Of a stretch of 32,423 nt of DNA, positions 1 through 9,486 are shown piece after piece. Made by a program: the position numbers and the translations under genes. The stretch comes from Anaeromyxobacter oryzisoli. Lineage in GTDB: Bacteria; Myxococcota; Myxococcia; Myxococcales; Anaeromyxobacteraceae. The stretch lies in contig NZ_JALCZA010000052.1 of NCBI RefSeq assembly GCF_022690765.1, positions 1-32,423 on the forward strand, given 5' to 3'. The notes below the pieces were generated by a model, which was not told where the DNA came from, made no database searches, and worked only from the letters and a program-made list of their open reading frames with translations. Positions within the stretch are counted from its first letter, which is position 1. Each line of letters begins with the position of its first letter.

Positions 1-1
1 C

Positions 2-184
2 GTCAAGGCCGCCACCCAGAACGCCGTCGAGCTCATCCGCCGCGCGCTCCCGCTCGTCGCCGCCTCCGACAAGCCCTGCGCCTGCCAGTCCGCCCTCTCC
101 CTCGCCATCTGGTCCGATCGCTCCCGCATCCCGCAGGACGCCCGAGAGCGCCTCGCCCCCATCCTCGGCAAGTACCTCGCGTAG
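2..184 (+). CDS. C-terminal tail of an unrecognised protein (partial)
   Basis: An open frame enters from the left edge and ends at TAG 182-184, giving the last 60 residues of a protein. Third positions are almost all C or G, as in the genuine genes of the window. The tail holds Ala/Leu-rich helical stretches, a Cys-Ala-Cys pair (from SDKPCACQSA) and ends in GKYLA. I do not recognise the family and the rest of the gene is outside the window. No terminator-like hairpin with a T tract follows; the next 300 bp is repeat-rich intergenic DNA. Confidence 0.6.
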   Translation, partial: VKAATQNAVELIRRALPLVAASDKPCACQSALSLAIWSDRSRIPQDARERLAPILGKYLA

Positions 185-498
185 AGGCCTGTGGCAGGCA
201 CCGGCGCCGCGGCCCGTGTGACCTGACGGGCACGGGTCACGGGTGAGCGTCCTGGCTCGCCGCGCTCGCGACCGAGCCGACCCCGATCCCGACGGATCAC
301 GGGGCGAGGGTGCACGGGCCGCGGGACGCGGCTCACGGCTCACGGAGAAGCCGGTGACGGTGACGGTGACGGGCACGGGCCCGCGTCCGCGGAGCTGCGT
401 TCGCCACGCGCTCCCACCGCGGGCGAGCGCCGCCACGCGCCGCGCGCCTCGGCGAGGCAGCGGTTGCGCGGGGCGCGGGCCTCCGAGAGATCCCGGGC
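185..498. other. Intergenic region with degenerate CACGGG/GGTGAC repeats
   Basis: This is a 314-bp stretch without a convincing gene. Roughly 216-382 is built from short G-rich words (ACGGGCACGGGTCACGGG at 226-243, several CTCACGG/GCACGGG words, then three perfect GGTGAC units at 353-370 followed by GGGCACGGG). The remainder up to 498 is plain GC-rich sequence leading to ligC. I see no -35/-10 pair with good matches and no strong ribosome binding site. Confidence 0.6.
353..379 (+). repeat. GGTGAC x3 hexamer array
   Basis: Three perfect tandem GGTGAC units (353-370) are followed by GGGCAC and GGG. It is the core of a longer degenerate array and belongs to the same style of repeat as those at 2483-2612, 11215-11410 and 31304-31340. 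Confidence 0.75.
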
Positions 499-1545
499 GT
501 GGCCGCGCCGACCGCCCCCGCGCCGATGCTCGCCCGCCTGGAGGACGACCTCCCGGTGGGCGCCTGGTCGTATGAGCCGAAGTGGGACGGCTTCCGCTGC
601 CTCGCCGAGGCGCGCGGCGGCGCGGTGATCCTGCACTCCCGCCACGGCCGGCCGCTCGAGCGATACTTCCCCGAGGTCGCCGAGGCGGTCGCGGTGCTCG
701 GGGGGGAGGCGATCCTCGACGGCGAGATCCTCGTGCGCGGTCCGGGCGGCGGCCCCGACTTCGGCGCGCTCCTCGCGCGCATGCACCCGGCCGCCTCGCG
801 CGTGGCGCGCCTCCGTCGCGAGACCCCCGCCCTGTTCGTCGCGTTCGACGTCCTCGCCGCGGCCGGCGAGCGGCTCGAGGCGGCCTCGTTTCGGGCTCGA
901 CGCGCGCGGCTGGAGGCGCTCCTCCGGTCGCCGCCGCCGGGGATGCTCCTCACGCCCTCCACGCGCGACCTCGCCGTCGCGCGCCGCTGGCTCGCTGCCG
1001 CCGGGGAGGCGGGGATCGACGGCGTCGTCGCGAAGCCGGACGCCGCGCCGTACCAGCCCGGGCGGCGCGCGCTCGTGAAGGTGAAGCCGATCCGCACCGC
1101 CGACTGCGTGGTCGCGGGGTTCCGGACCTACGCGGGCGAGCCGGCGGTCGCGTCGGTCCTGCTCGCTCTCTGGGACGGGGCGGTCCTGCGTCACGTGGGC
1201 GTCTGCTCGCAGCTCGTCGAGCGGGAACGGCGGCGCCTGTTCGCGGTGCTCGCCGCCCGGGCGGTGCCGCTCGAGCGCCACCCGTGGGCGCGCGGGTTCA
1301 ACGTCGATCGGAGCCCGGTGGGACGGCTCGGCGGCTCCGCGGGGCGCTGGGATCCGGAGACGATGCCGCTCGACTGGACGCCGCTCGCGCCGGACCTCGT
1401 GTGCGAGGTCGCCTATGACCGGTGCGACGGCGGCCGCTTCCGCCACCCCGCCCGCCTGCTCCGGTGGCGACCCGACCGCGTGGCGACGTCCTGCACGATC
1501 GATCAGCTCGCCCCCGTCGCGGCCACGCCCCCGTCGCGCCCATGA
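499..1545 (+). CDS. ligC: ATP-dependent DNA ligase, LigC type
   Basis: This 348-residue enzyme seals nicks in DNA using ATP through a lysyl-AMP intermediate. Visible nucleotidyltransferase motifs are motif I EPKWDG (residues 26-31, adenylated Lys28), the DGEI segment near 74-77, motif III FVAFDVLA near 113-120, motif IV DGVVAK near 174-179 and motif V LVKVK at 192-196. The OB-fold half carries HVGVCSQ, CEVAYD and RFRHPARLLRWRPDR, typical of mycobacterial LigC rather than the ligase domain of LigD. Start: GTG at 499; an ATG at 526 is an alternative that still keeps motif I. Its stop overlaps the prim-pol start as ATGA, so the two are almost certainly cotranscribed. In mycobacteria the LigC/Prim-PolC pair has been tied to base excision repair. 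No Ku gene is visible here. Confidence 0.92.
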   Translation: MAAPTAPAPMLARLEDDLPVGAWSYEPKWDGFRCLAEARGGAVILHSRHGRPLERYFPEVAEAVAVLGGEAILDGEILVRGPGGGPDFGALLARMHPAASRVARLRRETPALFVAFDVLAAAGERLEAASFRARRARLEALLRSPPPGMLLTPSTRDLAVARRWLAAAGEAGIDGVVAKPDAAPYQPGRRALVKVKPIRTADCVVAGFRTYAGEPAVASVLLALWDGAVLRHVGVCSQLVERERRRLFAVLAARAVPLERHPWARGFNVDRSPVGRLGGSAGRWDPETMPLDWTPLAPDLVCEVAYDRCDGGRFRHPARLLRWRPDRVATSCTIDQLAPVAATPPSRP

Positions 1546-2474
1546 CCGCCGCCGCCGTGCTGGAGCTCGCGGTCGGCGGGCGGGCGCTCCGGATCTCGCG
1601 GCCGGACAAGGTCCTCTATCCCGCGACGGGGTTCACGAAGCGCGATCTGGCCGCGTACCTGGTCGCGGTGGCGTCCGCACTCCTGCCGCACCTCGCCGGC
1701 CGCGCCGTGGCGCTCGCGCGCTTCCCCGACGGCGTCGCGGGCGGGTACTGGTTCCAGGCGAACTGCCCGGCCGGCAAGCCGGACTGGATCCCCGTCGCCG
1801 AGGTGCACGGGACGCGCGGTCAGCTCCTGCGGTACTGCCGGCTGGAGGAGGCCGCGGCGCTCGCGTGGGTCGCGGGGATGGCGGCGATCGAGCTGCACCC
1901 GTTCCTCGCCCGCGCCGACCGCCCCGGCGCGCCCACCGCCCTCGTCTTCGACCTCGATCCGGCGCCGCCGGCGGGCGTGCTCGACGCGGCGCGCGCGGCG
2001 CTCGACGTCCGCCGCCTCCTCGGGCGCGCCGGCCTCGCCGGGCTCGCCAAGACCTCGGGCGCCTCGGGGGTGCACGTGTTCGTCCCGCTCGACGCGACCG
2101 CTACGTTCGAGGACGCGAAGGCGTTCGTCCGATCGGCCGCGGAGGCGCTCGCGGCGGACGCGCCGGATCGGTTCGCGACGCGCCTGGGACGCGCCGGGCG
2201 CGCGGGCAAGGTGCTCGTGGACTGGCGCCAGAACGCGGGCGGGCTCCAGATGGTGGCGCCGTACTCGCTCCGCGGTACGCCGCTCCCGAGCGTCTCCACC
2301 CCGCTGGCGTGGGCGGAGGTGGAGGAGTCCGTCCGGTCGGGGGACCCCGCACGGCTCGCCTTCGGGCCGGCCGAGGTCCTCGCGCGCGTCGAGCGCGAAG
2401 GCGACCTGTTCGCGCCCGTGCTCGAGGGAGGGCAGCGGCTGCCGCCGGTCGACGGCGCCGCGCCCGGGGGATGA
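1542..2474 (+). CDS. LigD-type primase-polymerase (Prim-PolC)
   Basis: This 310-residue archaeo-eukaryotic primase-family polymerase fills short DNA/RNA gaps before ligation. The family signatures are present: RPDKVLYP near 20-27, the catalytic pair in FDLDP (Asp137, Asp139), KTSGASGVHVFVPL (170-183, His178), and the third catalytic Asp in DWRQN (Asp227). It is a stand-alone polymerase domain with no ligase or phosphoesterase domain fused to it. Start: ATG at 1542, overlapping the ligC stop by 4 nt; upstream in-frame starts lie inside ligC. The usual KTSGGKG motif reads KTSGASG here. The gene pair and domain split match the mycobacterial LigC/Prim-PolC arrangement rather than a trifunctional LigD. 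Confidence 0.9.
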   Translation: MTAAAVLELAVGGRALRISRPDKVLYPATGFTKRDLAAYLVAVASALLPHLAGRAVALARFPDGVAGGYWFQANCPAGKPDWIPVAEVHGTRGQLLRYCRLEEAAALAWVAGMAAIELHPFLARADRPGAPTALVFDLDPAPPAGVLDAARAALDVRRLLGRAGLAGLAKTSGASGVHVFVPLDATATFEDAKAFVRSAAEALAADAPDRFATRLGRAGRAGKVLVDWRQNAGGLQMVAPYSLRGTPLPSVSTPLAWAEVEESVRSGDPARLAFGPAEVLARVEREGDLFAPVLEGGQRLPPVDGAAPGG

Positions 2475-2482
2475 GCGCGCCG

Positions 2483-2612
2483 CCCCCGAACCCCAACACC
2501 GAACCCCGAACCCGAACCCCGCCCCCGAACCCCCCCGGAGCAGGCGGCACGCACGGGACCGCGGGTTGACGGGCACGCGAGCGGGTCCGTTCACGGGCAC
2601 GCTGCACACGGG
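2483..2612. repeat. CCCGAAC / CACGGG degenerate repeat array
   Basis: The 196-bp gap between prim-pol and recJ starts with CCCGAAC-type units (about 2486-2535; GGGTTC on the minus strand, with multiple runs of three or more G), followed by GACGGGCACGCG, TTCACGGGCACG and CACACGGG words up to about 2612. The minus strand of the first part has enough closely spaced G tracts to allow a G-quadruplex. The array ends about 45 bp before the putative recJ -10 element. Confidence 0.65.
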
Positions 2613-2654
2613 ATGAGCACGACGGCGCGAGCCCCGCCGCCTGTCAGCCCCGCG

Positions 2655-2663
2655 TGCTACCGA
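2655..2663 (+). promoter_or_regulatory. Extended -10-like element close to the recJ start
   Basis: The sequence TGCTACCGA reads as an extended -10 (TG-N-TACCGA, hexamer 2658-2663). Only 7 nt separate it from the GTG start at 2671, so a transcript from it would begin at or next to the start codon. No good Shine-Dalgarno sequence is present, which fits a leaderless message. Confidence 0.4.
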
Positions 2664-2670
2664 GCGCTCC

Positions 2671-4398
2671 GTGACGGACGCGCCGGGGAAGCGGTGGGTG
2701 GAGGCGGCGGTGGACGAGCAGGGGGCGGCGACCCTCGAGGCGGCGCTGCGGCTGCACCCGCTCGCGGCGCGGATCCTCGCGGCGCGCGGTCACGCCGACC
2801 CCGCGGAGGCGGAGGCGTTCCTGGCGGCGCGGCTCGCCGATCTGCCCGACCCGTTCACGATGAAGGGGATGGCCGCCGCGGTGGACCGGCTCGTTCGCGC
2901 CGTGGACGCGAAGGAGCGGATCGCGTGCTACGGCGACTACGACGTCGACGGCGTGACCTCGACCGTGCTCCTCGCCGGCTTCCTCCGCGCGGTGGGCGCC
3001 GACGTGGTGACCTACACGCCGCACCGATTGGTGGAGGGCTACGGGCTCAACCGCGACGCCGTGGCGAAGCTGGCCGCCGACGGCGTGAGGCTCCTCGTCA
3101 CCGTGGACTGCGGGATCACGAGCGTCGAGGAGGTGCGGGTCGCGACCGCGCTCGGCGTCGAGACCGTCGTGGTGGATCACCACACGGTCCCGGTCGAGCT
3201 GCCTCAGGCGATCGCGATCCTGAACCCGCACCAGCCCGGCTGCGGGTATCCCTCGAAGGACCTCGCCGCGGTCGGCGTGACCTTCGCCCTCGTGATGGCG
3301 CTGCGACGGCGGCTGCGAGAGCGCGGCGCGTTCGGCGCGGGGCGAGCGGAGCCGAACCTGAAGGAGGCGCTCGATCTCGTCGCGCTCGGCACCGTGGCCG
3401 ACGTGGTCCCGCTCGTGGACGCGAACCGGATCCTGGTCCGCTCGGGGCTCGAGGTCCTCGCCCGCTCGCGGCGGCCCGGGCTCCGCGCCCTCAAGGCCGT
3501 CGCGGGGATCGCGGACGGCACGCCGATCACCGCGGGCCAGGTCGGGTTCCGCCTCGCGCCGCGCATCAACGCCGCCGGTCGCCTCGACGACGCCGGCCGC
3601 GGCGTGCGGCTCCTGCTCTCGACGGACGAGGGAGCGGCGCGCGCCCTCGCGGAGGAGCTCGACCGGGAGAACCAGGCCCGGCAGGAGATCGAGCGGCGGA
3701 TCCTCGAGGAGGCGCTCGCCGACGCGCGCGAGCGCGTCGAGGCGGGCGCGCGCGGACTCGTCCTCGCGCGCGACGGCTGGCACCCCGGGGTGGTGGGGAT
3801 CGTGGCGTCGCGCGTCGTCGAGCGGTTCCACCGCCCGGCGGTGCTGATCGCGCTGGACGGGACGGCCGGGAAGGGCAGCGGCCGCTCGATCGAAGGCTTC
3901 CACCTGTACGACGCGCTCGCCTCCTGCTCCGACCACCTCGCCCGGTTCGGCGGTCACCGCCACGCCGCGGGCGTCACCGTCGAGCGCGACCGCGTGGGCC
4001 CGTTCCGGGACGCGTTCGAGGCGTGCGCCGCCGAGCGGATCGCGGACGAGGACCTCGTCCCGCGGTGCCGGATCGACGGGTGGATCGACGACCGGGAGAT
4101 CACGGACCGCGCCGCCGAGGACCTCGAGAAGCTCGGCCCCTTCGGCGCCGGGCACCCCGAGCCGGTCTTCGCCCTCCGCGCCGCCGCGGCGCGCGCCCGC
4201 ACCGTCGGCGCGTCCGGCGCGCACCTCAAGCTGTCCCTCGGCGGCCGCGCCCTCGACGCCATCGGCTTCGGGATGGGGGATCGGCTCGCGCTCTGCAACC
4301 AGGGGCGCATCGACGCGGCGTTCGCGATGGGCTTCGACGAGTGGGACGGCCGCCGCAGGCTCCAGCTCAAGCTCCGGGACGTGCGGCCGAGCCGGTAA
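2671..4398 (+). CDS. recJ: Single-stranded-DNA-specific exonuclease RecJ
   Basis: RecJ is a 5'-3' single-strand exonuclease acting in recombination, mismatch and base excision repair. At 575 residues it has the normal length. DHH-domain motifs are GDYDVDG (88-94), VDCG (145-148), VVDHH (DHH at 169-171) and VADVVPL (Asp244). RLAPRINAAGR lies near 294-304, and the DHHA1-domain motif GGHRHAAG at 427-434. A C-terminal OB-like RecJ domain follows. Start: GTG at 2671, preceded by a -10-like element rather than a ribosome binding site. The gene ends 2 bp before the convergent acuI-type gene. Its place after ligC and prim-pol, though not overlapping them, puts three repair genes in a row. Confidence 0.95.
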   Translation: MTDAPGKRWVEAAVDEQGAATLEAALRLHPLAARILAARGHADPAEAEAFLAARLADLPDPFTMKGMAAAVDRLVRAVDAKERIACYGDYDVDGVTSTVLLAGFLRAVGADVVTYTPHRLVEGYGLNRDAVAKLAADGVRLLVTVDCGITSVEEVRVATALGVETVVVDHHTVPVELPQAIAILNPHQPGCGYPSKDLAAVGVTFALVMALRRRLRERGAFGAGRAEPNLKEALDLVALGTVADVVPLVDANRILVRSGLEVLARSRRPGLRALKAVAGIADGTPITAGQVGFRLAPRINAAGRLDDAGRGVRLLLSTDEGAARALAEELDRENQARQEIERRILEEALADARERVEAGARGLVLARDGWHPGVVGIVASRVVERFHRPAVLIALDGTAGKGSGRSIEGFHLYDALASCSDHLARFGGHRHAAGVTVERDRVGPFRDAFEACAAERIADEDLVPRCRIDGWIDDREITDRAAEDLEKLGPFGAGHPEPVFALRAAAARARTVGASGAHLKLSLGGRALDAIGFGMGDRLALCNQGRIDAAFAMGFDEWDGRRRLQLKLRDVRPSR

Positions 4399-4400
4399 AC

Positions 4401-5411
4401 CTATCCCCCCACCGCGACCACCACGCGGCCGCGGACCTTCCCGGCGAGGATCTTCTCGCTCCACGCCGGCACGTCGTCGAGCGGGATCTCGGTGGTGAGG
4501 GCGTCGAGGAGGTCCGCGGAGAGGTCGCGCACGACGCGGCTCCAGGCCCGCTCGCGGCGCTCCCGGGACACCATCACCGAGTCGATCCCGAGGAGGCGGA
4601 CGCCGCGCAGGATGAACGGGAGCACCGTCACGGGCAGGTCGGTCCCGCCGGCGAGCCCGCAGGCCGCCACCGCGCCGCCGTACGCGGTCTGGCGGAGCAC
4701 CGATCCGAGCACCGCGCCGCCGACCACGTCCACGCCGCCCGCCCAGGTCTCGGCCTCGAGCGGCCTCGTCATCGGCCTCGCCAGGTCGGCCCGGGGCACG
4801 ATCCGCTTCGCGCCGAGCCGCTCCAGGAGCGCGTGCTCCTCGGGGCGGCCGGTCGAGGCGGCCACCTCGAACCCCGCGTGCGCGAGGAGGGCCACCGCTA
4901 CGCTGCCGACGCCGCCCGCCGCGCCGGTCACCACGACCGGGCGGCCACCCGGCCGGACGCCGGCGTCGGCGAGGGCCTCGACGCACAGCGCCGCCGTGAG
5001 GCCCGCGGTCCCGACCGCCATGGCGCGGCGCGCCGTCAGCCCCTCGGGGACGGGGAGCGCCCAGGCGCTCCTCACCCGCGCCAGCCCGGCGTAGCCGCCG
5101 AACGAGGCCTCGCCGAGGCCCCAGCCCGTGACGAGCACCTCGTCGCCGGGGGAGAACGCGTCGCTCGACGACTCGATCACGGTCCCGGCGAGATCGATGC
5201 CGGGCACCATCGGCAGCTTGCGGAGCACCTTCCCCTTGCCCGTCACCGCCAGGCCGTCCTTGTAGTTCAGGCTCGAGTACCGGACCGCCACCGTGAGCTC
5301 GCCCGCGGGCAGATCGGCCGGGGTGAGCTCCTCGAAGCGGACGGAGCGGGAGCCGCCCTCCTCGCGGACGACGAGGGCGCGAAACGGCGAGCCGGGCGCG
5401 GGCTGGGGCAT
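4401..5411 (-). CDS. acuI: YhdH/AcuI-family NADPH oxidoreductase (acrylyl-CoA reductase-like)
   Basis: This 336-residue medium-chain dehydrogenase/reductase belongs to the YhdH/YhfP quinone-oxidoreductase group; members tested biochemically reduce acrylyl-CoA to propionyl-CoA with NADPH. Seen here: SSLNYKDGLAVTGKG in the substrate domain, PGIDLAGTV, GDEVLVTG, the nucleotide-binding TGAAGGVGSVAVALLA, and the C-terminal LLGIDSVM and GRVVV segments. No zinc-ligand cysteine set is present, as expected for this group. Start: ATG at 5411, because GGAGG at 5417-5421 sits 5 nt upstream. A longer frame from 5453 has AGGAGG directly abutting its ATG and is less likely. A strong inverted repeat lies in the leader at 5436-5470. 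The exact substrate is not proven by sequence. Confidence 0.85.
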   Translation of the reverse strand: MPQPAPGSPFRALVVREEGGSRSVRFEELTPADLPAGELTVAVRYSSLNYKDGLAVTGKGKVLRKLPMVPGIDLAGTVIESSSDAFSPGDEVLVTGWGLGEASFGGYAGLARVRSAWALPVPEGLTARRAMAVGTAGLTAALCVEALADAGVRPGGRPVVVTGAAGGVGSVAVALLAHAGFEVAASTGRPEEHALLERLGAKRIVPRADLARPMTRPLEAETWAGGVDVVGGAVLGSVLRQTAYGGAVAACGLAGGTDLPVTVLPFILRGVRLLGIDSVMVSRERRERAWSRVVRDLSADLLDALTTEIPLDDVPAWSEKILAGKVRGRVVVAVGG

Positions 5412-5435
5412 ACGGACCTCCGGGGCCGGGGGAAG

Positions 5436-5470
5436 GTGCGCGGCCAGGCGCATCCTCCTGGGCCGCGCAC
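5436..5470. promoter_or_regulatory. Strong inverted repeat in the acuI leader
   Basis: GTGCGCGGCC (5436-5445) is perfectly complementary to GGCCGCGCAC (5461-5470). The pairing can extend inward as AGG/CCT with one bulged G. No T tract follows on either side, so it is not a classical terminator. It lies 25-59 bp upstream of the acuI-type start, in the acuI/aspS divergent region, and could be a leader hairpin or a repressor site. Confidence 0.5.
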
Positions 5471-5633
5471 GGGCGGTCCAGAGCCCGGATCAGGCAGGGT
5501 GCGGCGTGACCGAGGGGAGCGCCGGCGCGCCGCGGACGACGCTCCCGAGCGGCCGCCGGGCTCCCGGGCGGGCGAGAGGGGTCCCCCCCTTGCCTCTCTC
5601 GTCCGGCGGGCGGCCGGGCGAGCCCTGGACGTC

Positions 5634-5662
5634 TTGACCTTCGCGGTTTCCGAGTGTTAGCT
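5634..5662 (+). promoter_or_regulatory. Sigma-70-type promoter of aspS
   Basis: TTGACC (5634-5639), a 17-bp spacer and TTAGCT (5657-5662) give a good housekeeping promoter. TG sits just upstream of the -10. The expected transcript start near 5669 leaves a leader of about 20 nt that contains the GGAGG at 5679-5683. Confidence 0.7.
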
Positions 5663-5689
5663 GCCTCTCCCCACGTACGGAGGCAGCCT

Positions 5690-7503
<1,814 letters not shown>

Positions 7504-7504
<1 letters not shown>

Positions 7505-7719
7505 CTGCGGCGCACGCTGCCTGCCTGCGCGGGGCAGACTCCTCCCTGCGCTGCTCGCCCTTCGACTCCGGCGCGCAGCGCGCGCCGGAGCCTGCCCTGA
7601 GCGGAGCTGCCGCAGACAGCGGAGTCGAAGGGCTCAGGGCGAACGGAGCTTCGAATTGCCTGCGCTGCTCGCTCGTCGTGTGCCCACGCTCGGCGACGGC
7701 ATCGTGTGCCTCGCGACGC
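7504..7719 (+). repeat. Modular dispersed repeat, copy A (with palindromic core)
   Basis: Left flank 7504-7557 (54 bp) is identical to 20954-21007. Right flank 7658-7719 (62 bp) matches 21024-21085 with two mismatches. Between them is a 100-bp core (7558-7657) unrelated to the 16-bp core of copy B. The 13-mer CCTGCGCTGCTCG ends the left flank and begins the right flank, so it brackets the core as a direct repeat. The element starts on the last base of the aspS stop codon and occupies much of the 347-bp gap before glpA. Confidence 0.8.
7558..7640. repeat. REP-like nested palindromes in copy A core
   Basis: Three overlapping inverted repeats are visible: CCCTTCGACTCCG (7558-7570) with its complement at 7620-7632; an 11-bp stem with a 3-nt loop, 7566-7576 / 7580-7590; and GCCCTGAGC (7594-7602) with 7632-7640. 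The words TTCGACTCCG and CTCAGGGCGAACGG resemble widespread bacterial repetitive extragenic palindromes. It may also act as a terminator for aspS, though there is no T tract. Confidence 0.6.
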
Positions 7720-7851
7720 GGGGGAGGGCCGCGGCCCACACGCGTCACGCGGCCCCGCGGTCGAGGCGGCCGTGCGCCCCGACGGGGCGCGCGCCCGCGT
7801 TTTGCCGACGCGCCGCGCCGTCCGCGCTACGCTCGCGCGGGGGACGCCCGC

Positions 7852-9486
7852 GTGGACTACGACGTCGTCATCGTCGGCGGAGGCGTGAACGGGACCGGCA
7901 CCGCGCGCGACTGCGCGATGCGCGGGCTCCGGGTGCTGCTCCTCGAGAAGGCCGACTTCGGCGTCGGCGCGAGCGGCAACAGCTCGGGGATGATCCACGG
8001 CGGCATCCGCTACATGCTGTCGGACCGCCGCGTCACGGCGCTCGCCTGCCGCGACTCCGGCGCCATCCAGCGGATCGCGCCGCACCTGCTGTTCCGGATC
8101 CCGTTCATCATGCCGTTCACCTCGCGCCGCGACGGGGCGACGCTCCGCGAGCGGGCGGCCTTCTACGCGACCGAGGTCTACGTCGGGACCTACGACCGCT
8201 ACCAGCCGCTCAAGTCCGGGAAGCCCTCGACCCGCCTCCGCGCCGACGAGCTGTACCGGCTCGAGCCCGGCCTCCGGCCCGGGCTGCACGGCGCCGTGAC
8301 GCTCGACGAGTGGGGCATCGACCCGTACCGGCTGTGCGCGCTGAACGCCGTCGCCGCCCGCGGCTACGGGGCGACGCTCCGGACCTGGACCGAGGTGCGC
8401 CAGGTGCTCGCCGACGGCGGCCGGGTCCGCGGGGTGCGCTGGCGCGACGTCCTCACCGGCGAGGAGGGCGAGGCGCTCGCGCCGGTGGTGTTCAACGCCG
8501 CCGGCGCGTGGTCGCCGGCCCTCGCCCGCGCGAGCGGCGTGGACGTCCCGATGCGGCCGGGGAAGGGCGTCCACCTCACCCTCGACCGGCGGTACTCGAG
8601 CTACGGCGTGATCCTGACCGCGGTGGACGGGCGGCAGATGTTCCTCATGCCGCACGGGAGCGAGTCGATCATCGGCACCACCGACGACGACTACTACGGC
8701 GATCCGGACGACCTCGAGGCGACGAACGACGAGATCGAGTACCTCCTCGAGGGCGCCGCGTCCCTCGTCCCCGGGGTCCGCCGGGCCCGGATCACCCGCG
8801 CCTGGTGCGGCCTCCGCACGACCGTCCGCGCGTGGGGACGGTACGAGGACGCCCTCTCCCGCGAGCACCAGCTCCTCGACGGCGCGCCGGACGGCGCCGC
8901 GGGGCTGCTCTCCATCGTCGGCGGGAAGCTCGCGTCCTACCGCGCCCAGGCGCAGGAGGCGACCGATCGGATCGAGCGCCTCCTCGGCCGGCCCGTGACG
9001 CCGTGCCGGACGCACGAGGTGCCGCTCCCGGGCGGCGACGCGGTCCCGGATCCCGCCGCCCTCGCGCGCGAGCTCCCCGTCGCGCCGCCCGTCGCGGCGG
9101 GGATCGTGCACCGGCACGGGAGCCGCGCGCGCGACGTCCTCGCCCTCGTCCGCGACGACCCGCGCCTCGGCCTGGTCGTCTGCCGCGACGCGGGGCTCCT
9201 CGCCGCCGAGGTCGTGTACTGCTGCCGCCACGAGGAGGTGCGCCGGCTCCAGGACCTGCGCCGCCGCTGCCGCCTCGCGGTCGGGGGCTGCGGCGGCCTC
9301 GACTGCGCCCGCCTCGGCGCGCAGCTCGCGGGGCGGACGCTGTCCTGGTCGGCGGACCGGATCCGCGCCGAGCTCGCGGACCTCCTCGACGCCGGCTGGC
9401 GCGAGCGGCGACCGGTGCTCGACGGGGTGCAGCTCGCGCAGGAGGAGCTGCTCCGCGCCGCGCACGGCCTCGTGGAGGTCGCGTGA
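7852..9486 (+). CDS. glpA: Anaerobic-type glycerol-3-phosphate dehydrogenase subunit A
   Basis: This 544-residue FAD enzyme oxidises sn-glycerol-3-phosphate to dihydroxyacetone phosphate. The N-terminal dinucleotide fold is VIVGGGVNGTGTARD (FAD-binding GGG at 9-11), then LLLEKADFGVGASGNSSGMIHGGIRY and the C-proximal SIVGGKLASYR. The C-terminus carries a BFD-like iron-sulfur segment with CC, the LRRRCRLAVGGCGG run and LDC, as in E. coli GlpA rather than GlpD, which lacks it. Length is close to that of E. coli GlpA. Start: GTG at 7852, giving MDYDVVIVGGG; the frame upstream reads through repeat DNA. The stop overlaps the glpB start as GTGA. It works at the membrane with GlpB and GlpC, passing electrons to the quinone pool. 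Confidence 0.92.
   Translation: MDYDVVIVGGGVNGTGTARDCAMRGLRVLLLEKADFGVGASGNSSGMIHGGIRYMLSDRRVTALACRDSGAIQRIAPHLLFRIPFIMPFTSRRDGATLRERAAFYATEVYVGTYDRYQPLKSGKPSTRLRADELYRLEPGLRPGLHGAVTLDEWGIDPYRLCALNAVAARGYGATLRTWTEVRQVLADGGRVRGVRWRDVLTGEEGEALAPVVFNAAGAWSPALARASGVDVPMRPGKGVHLTLDRRYSSYGVILTAVDGRQMFLMPHGSESIIGTTDDDYYGDPDDLEATNDEIEYLLEGAASLVPGVRRARITRAWCGLRTTVRAWGRYEDALSREHQLLDGAPDGAAGLLSIVGGKLASYRAQAQEATDRIERLLGRPVTPCRTHEVPLPGGDAVPDPAALARELPVAPPVAAGIVHRHGSRARDVLALVRDDPRLGLVVCRDAGLLAAEVVYCCRHEEVRRLQDLRRRCRLAVGGCGGLDCARLGAQLAGRTLSWSADRIRAELADLLDAGWRERRPVLDGVQLAQEELLRAAHGLVEVA

Noticed and set aside
2613-5660. Very long plus-strand open frame (1015 codons) overlapping recJ and acuI
   Set aside because: It is an Arg/Gly/Pro-rich shadow frame typical of high-GC DNA; recJ and the acuI-type gene in other frames carry full family motifs.
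7505-7851. Possible tRNA or structured RNA gene in the palindromic aspS-glpA gap
   Set aside because: The strong stems are REP-like nested palindromes; no cloverleaf with anticodon and T-loop signature could be formed.
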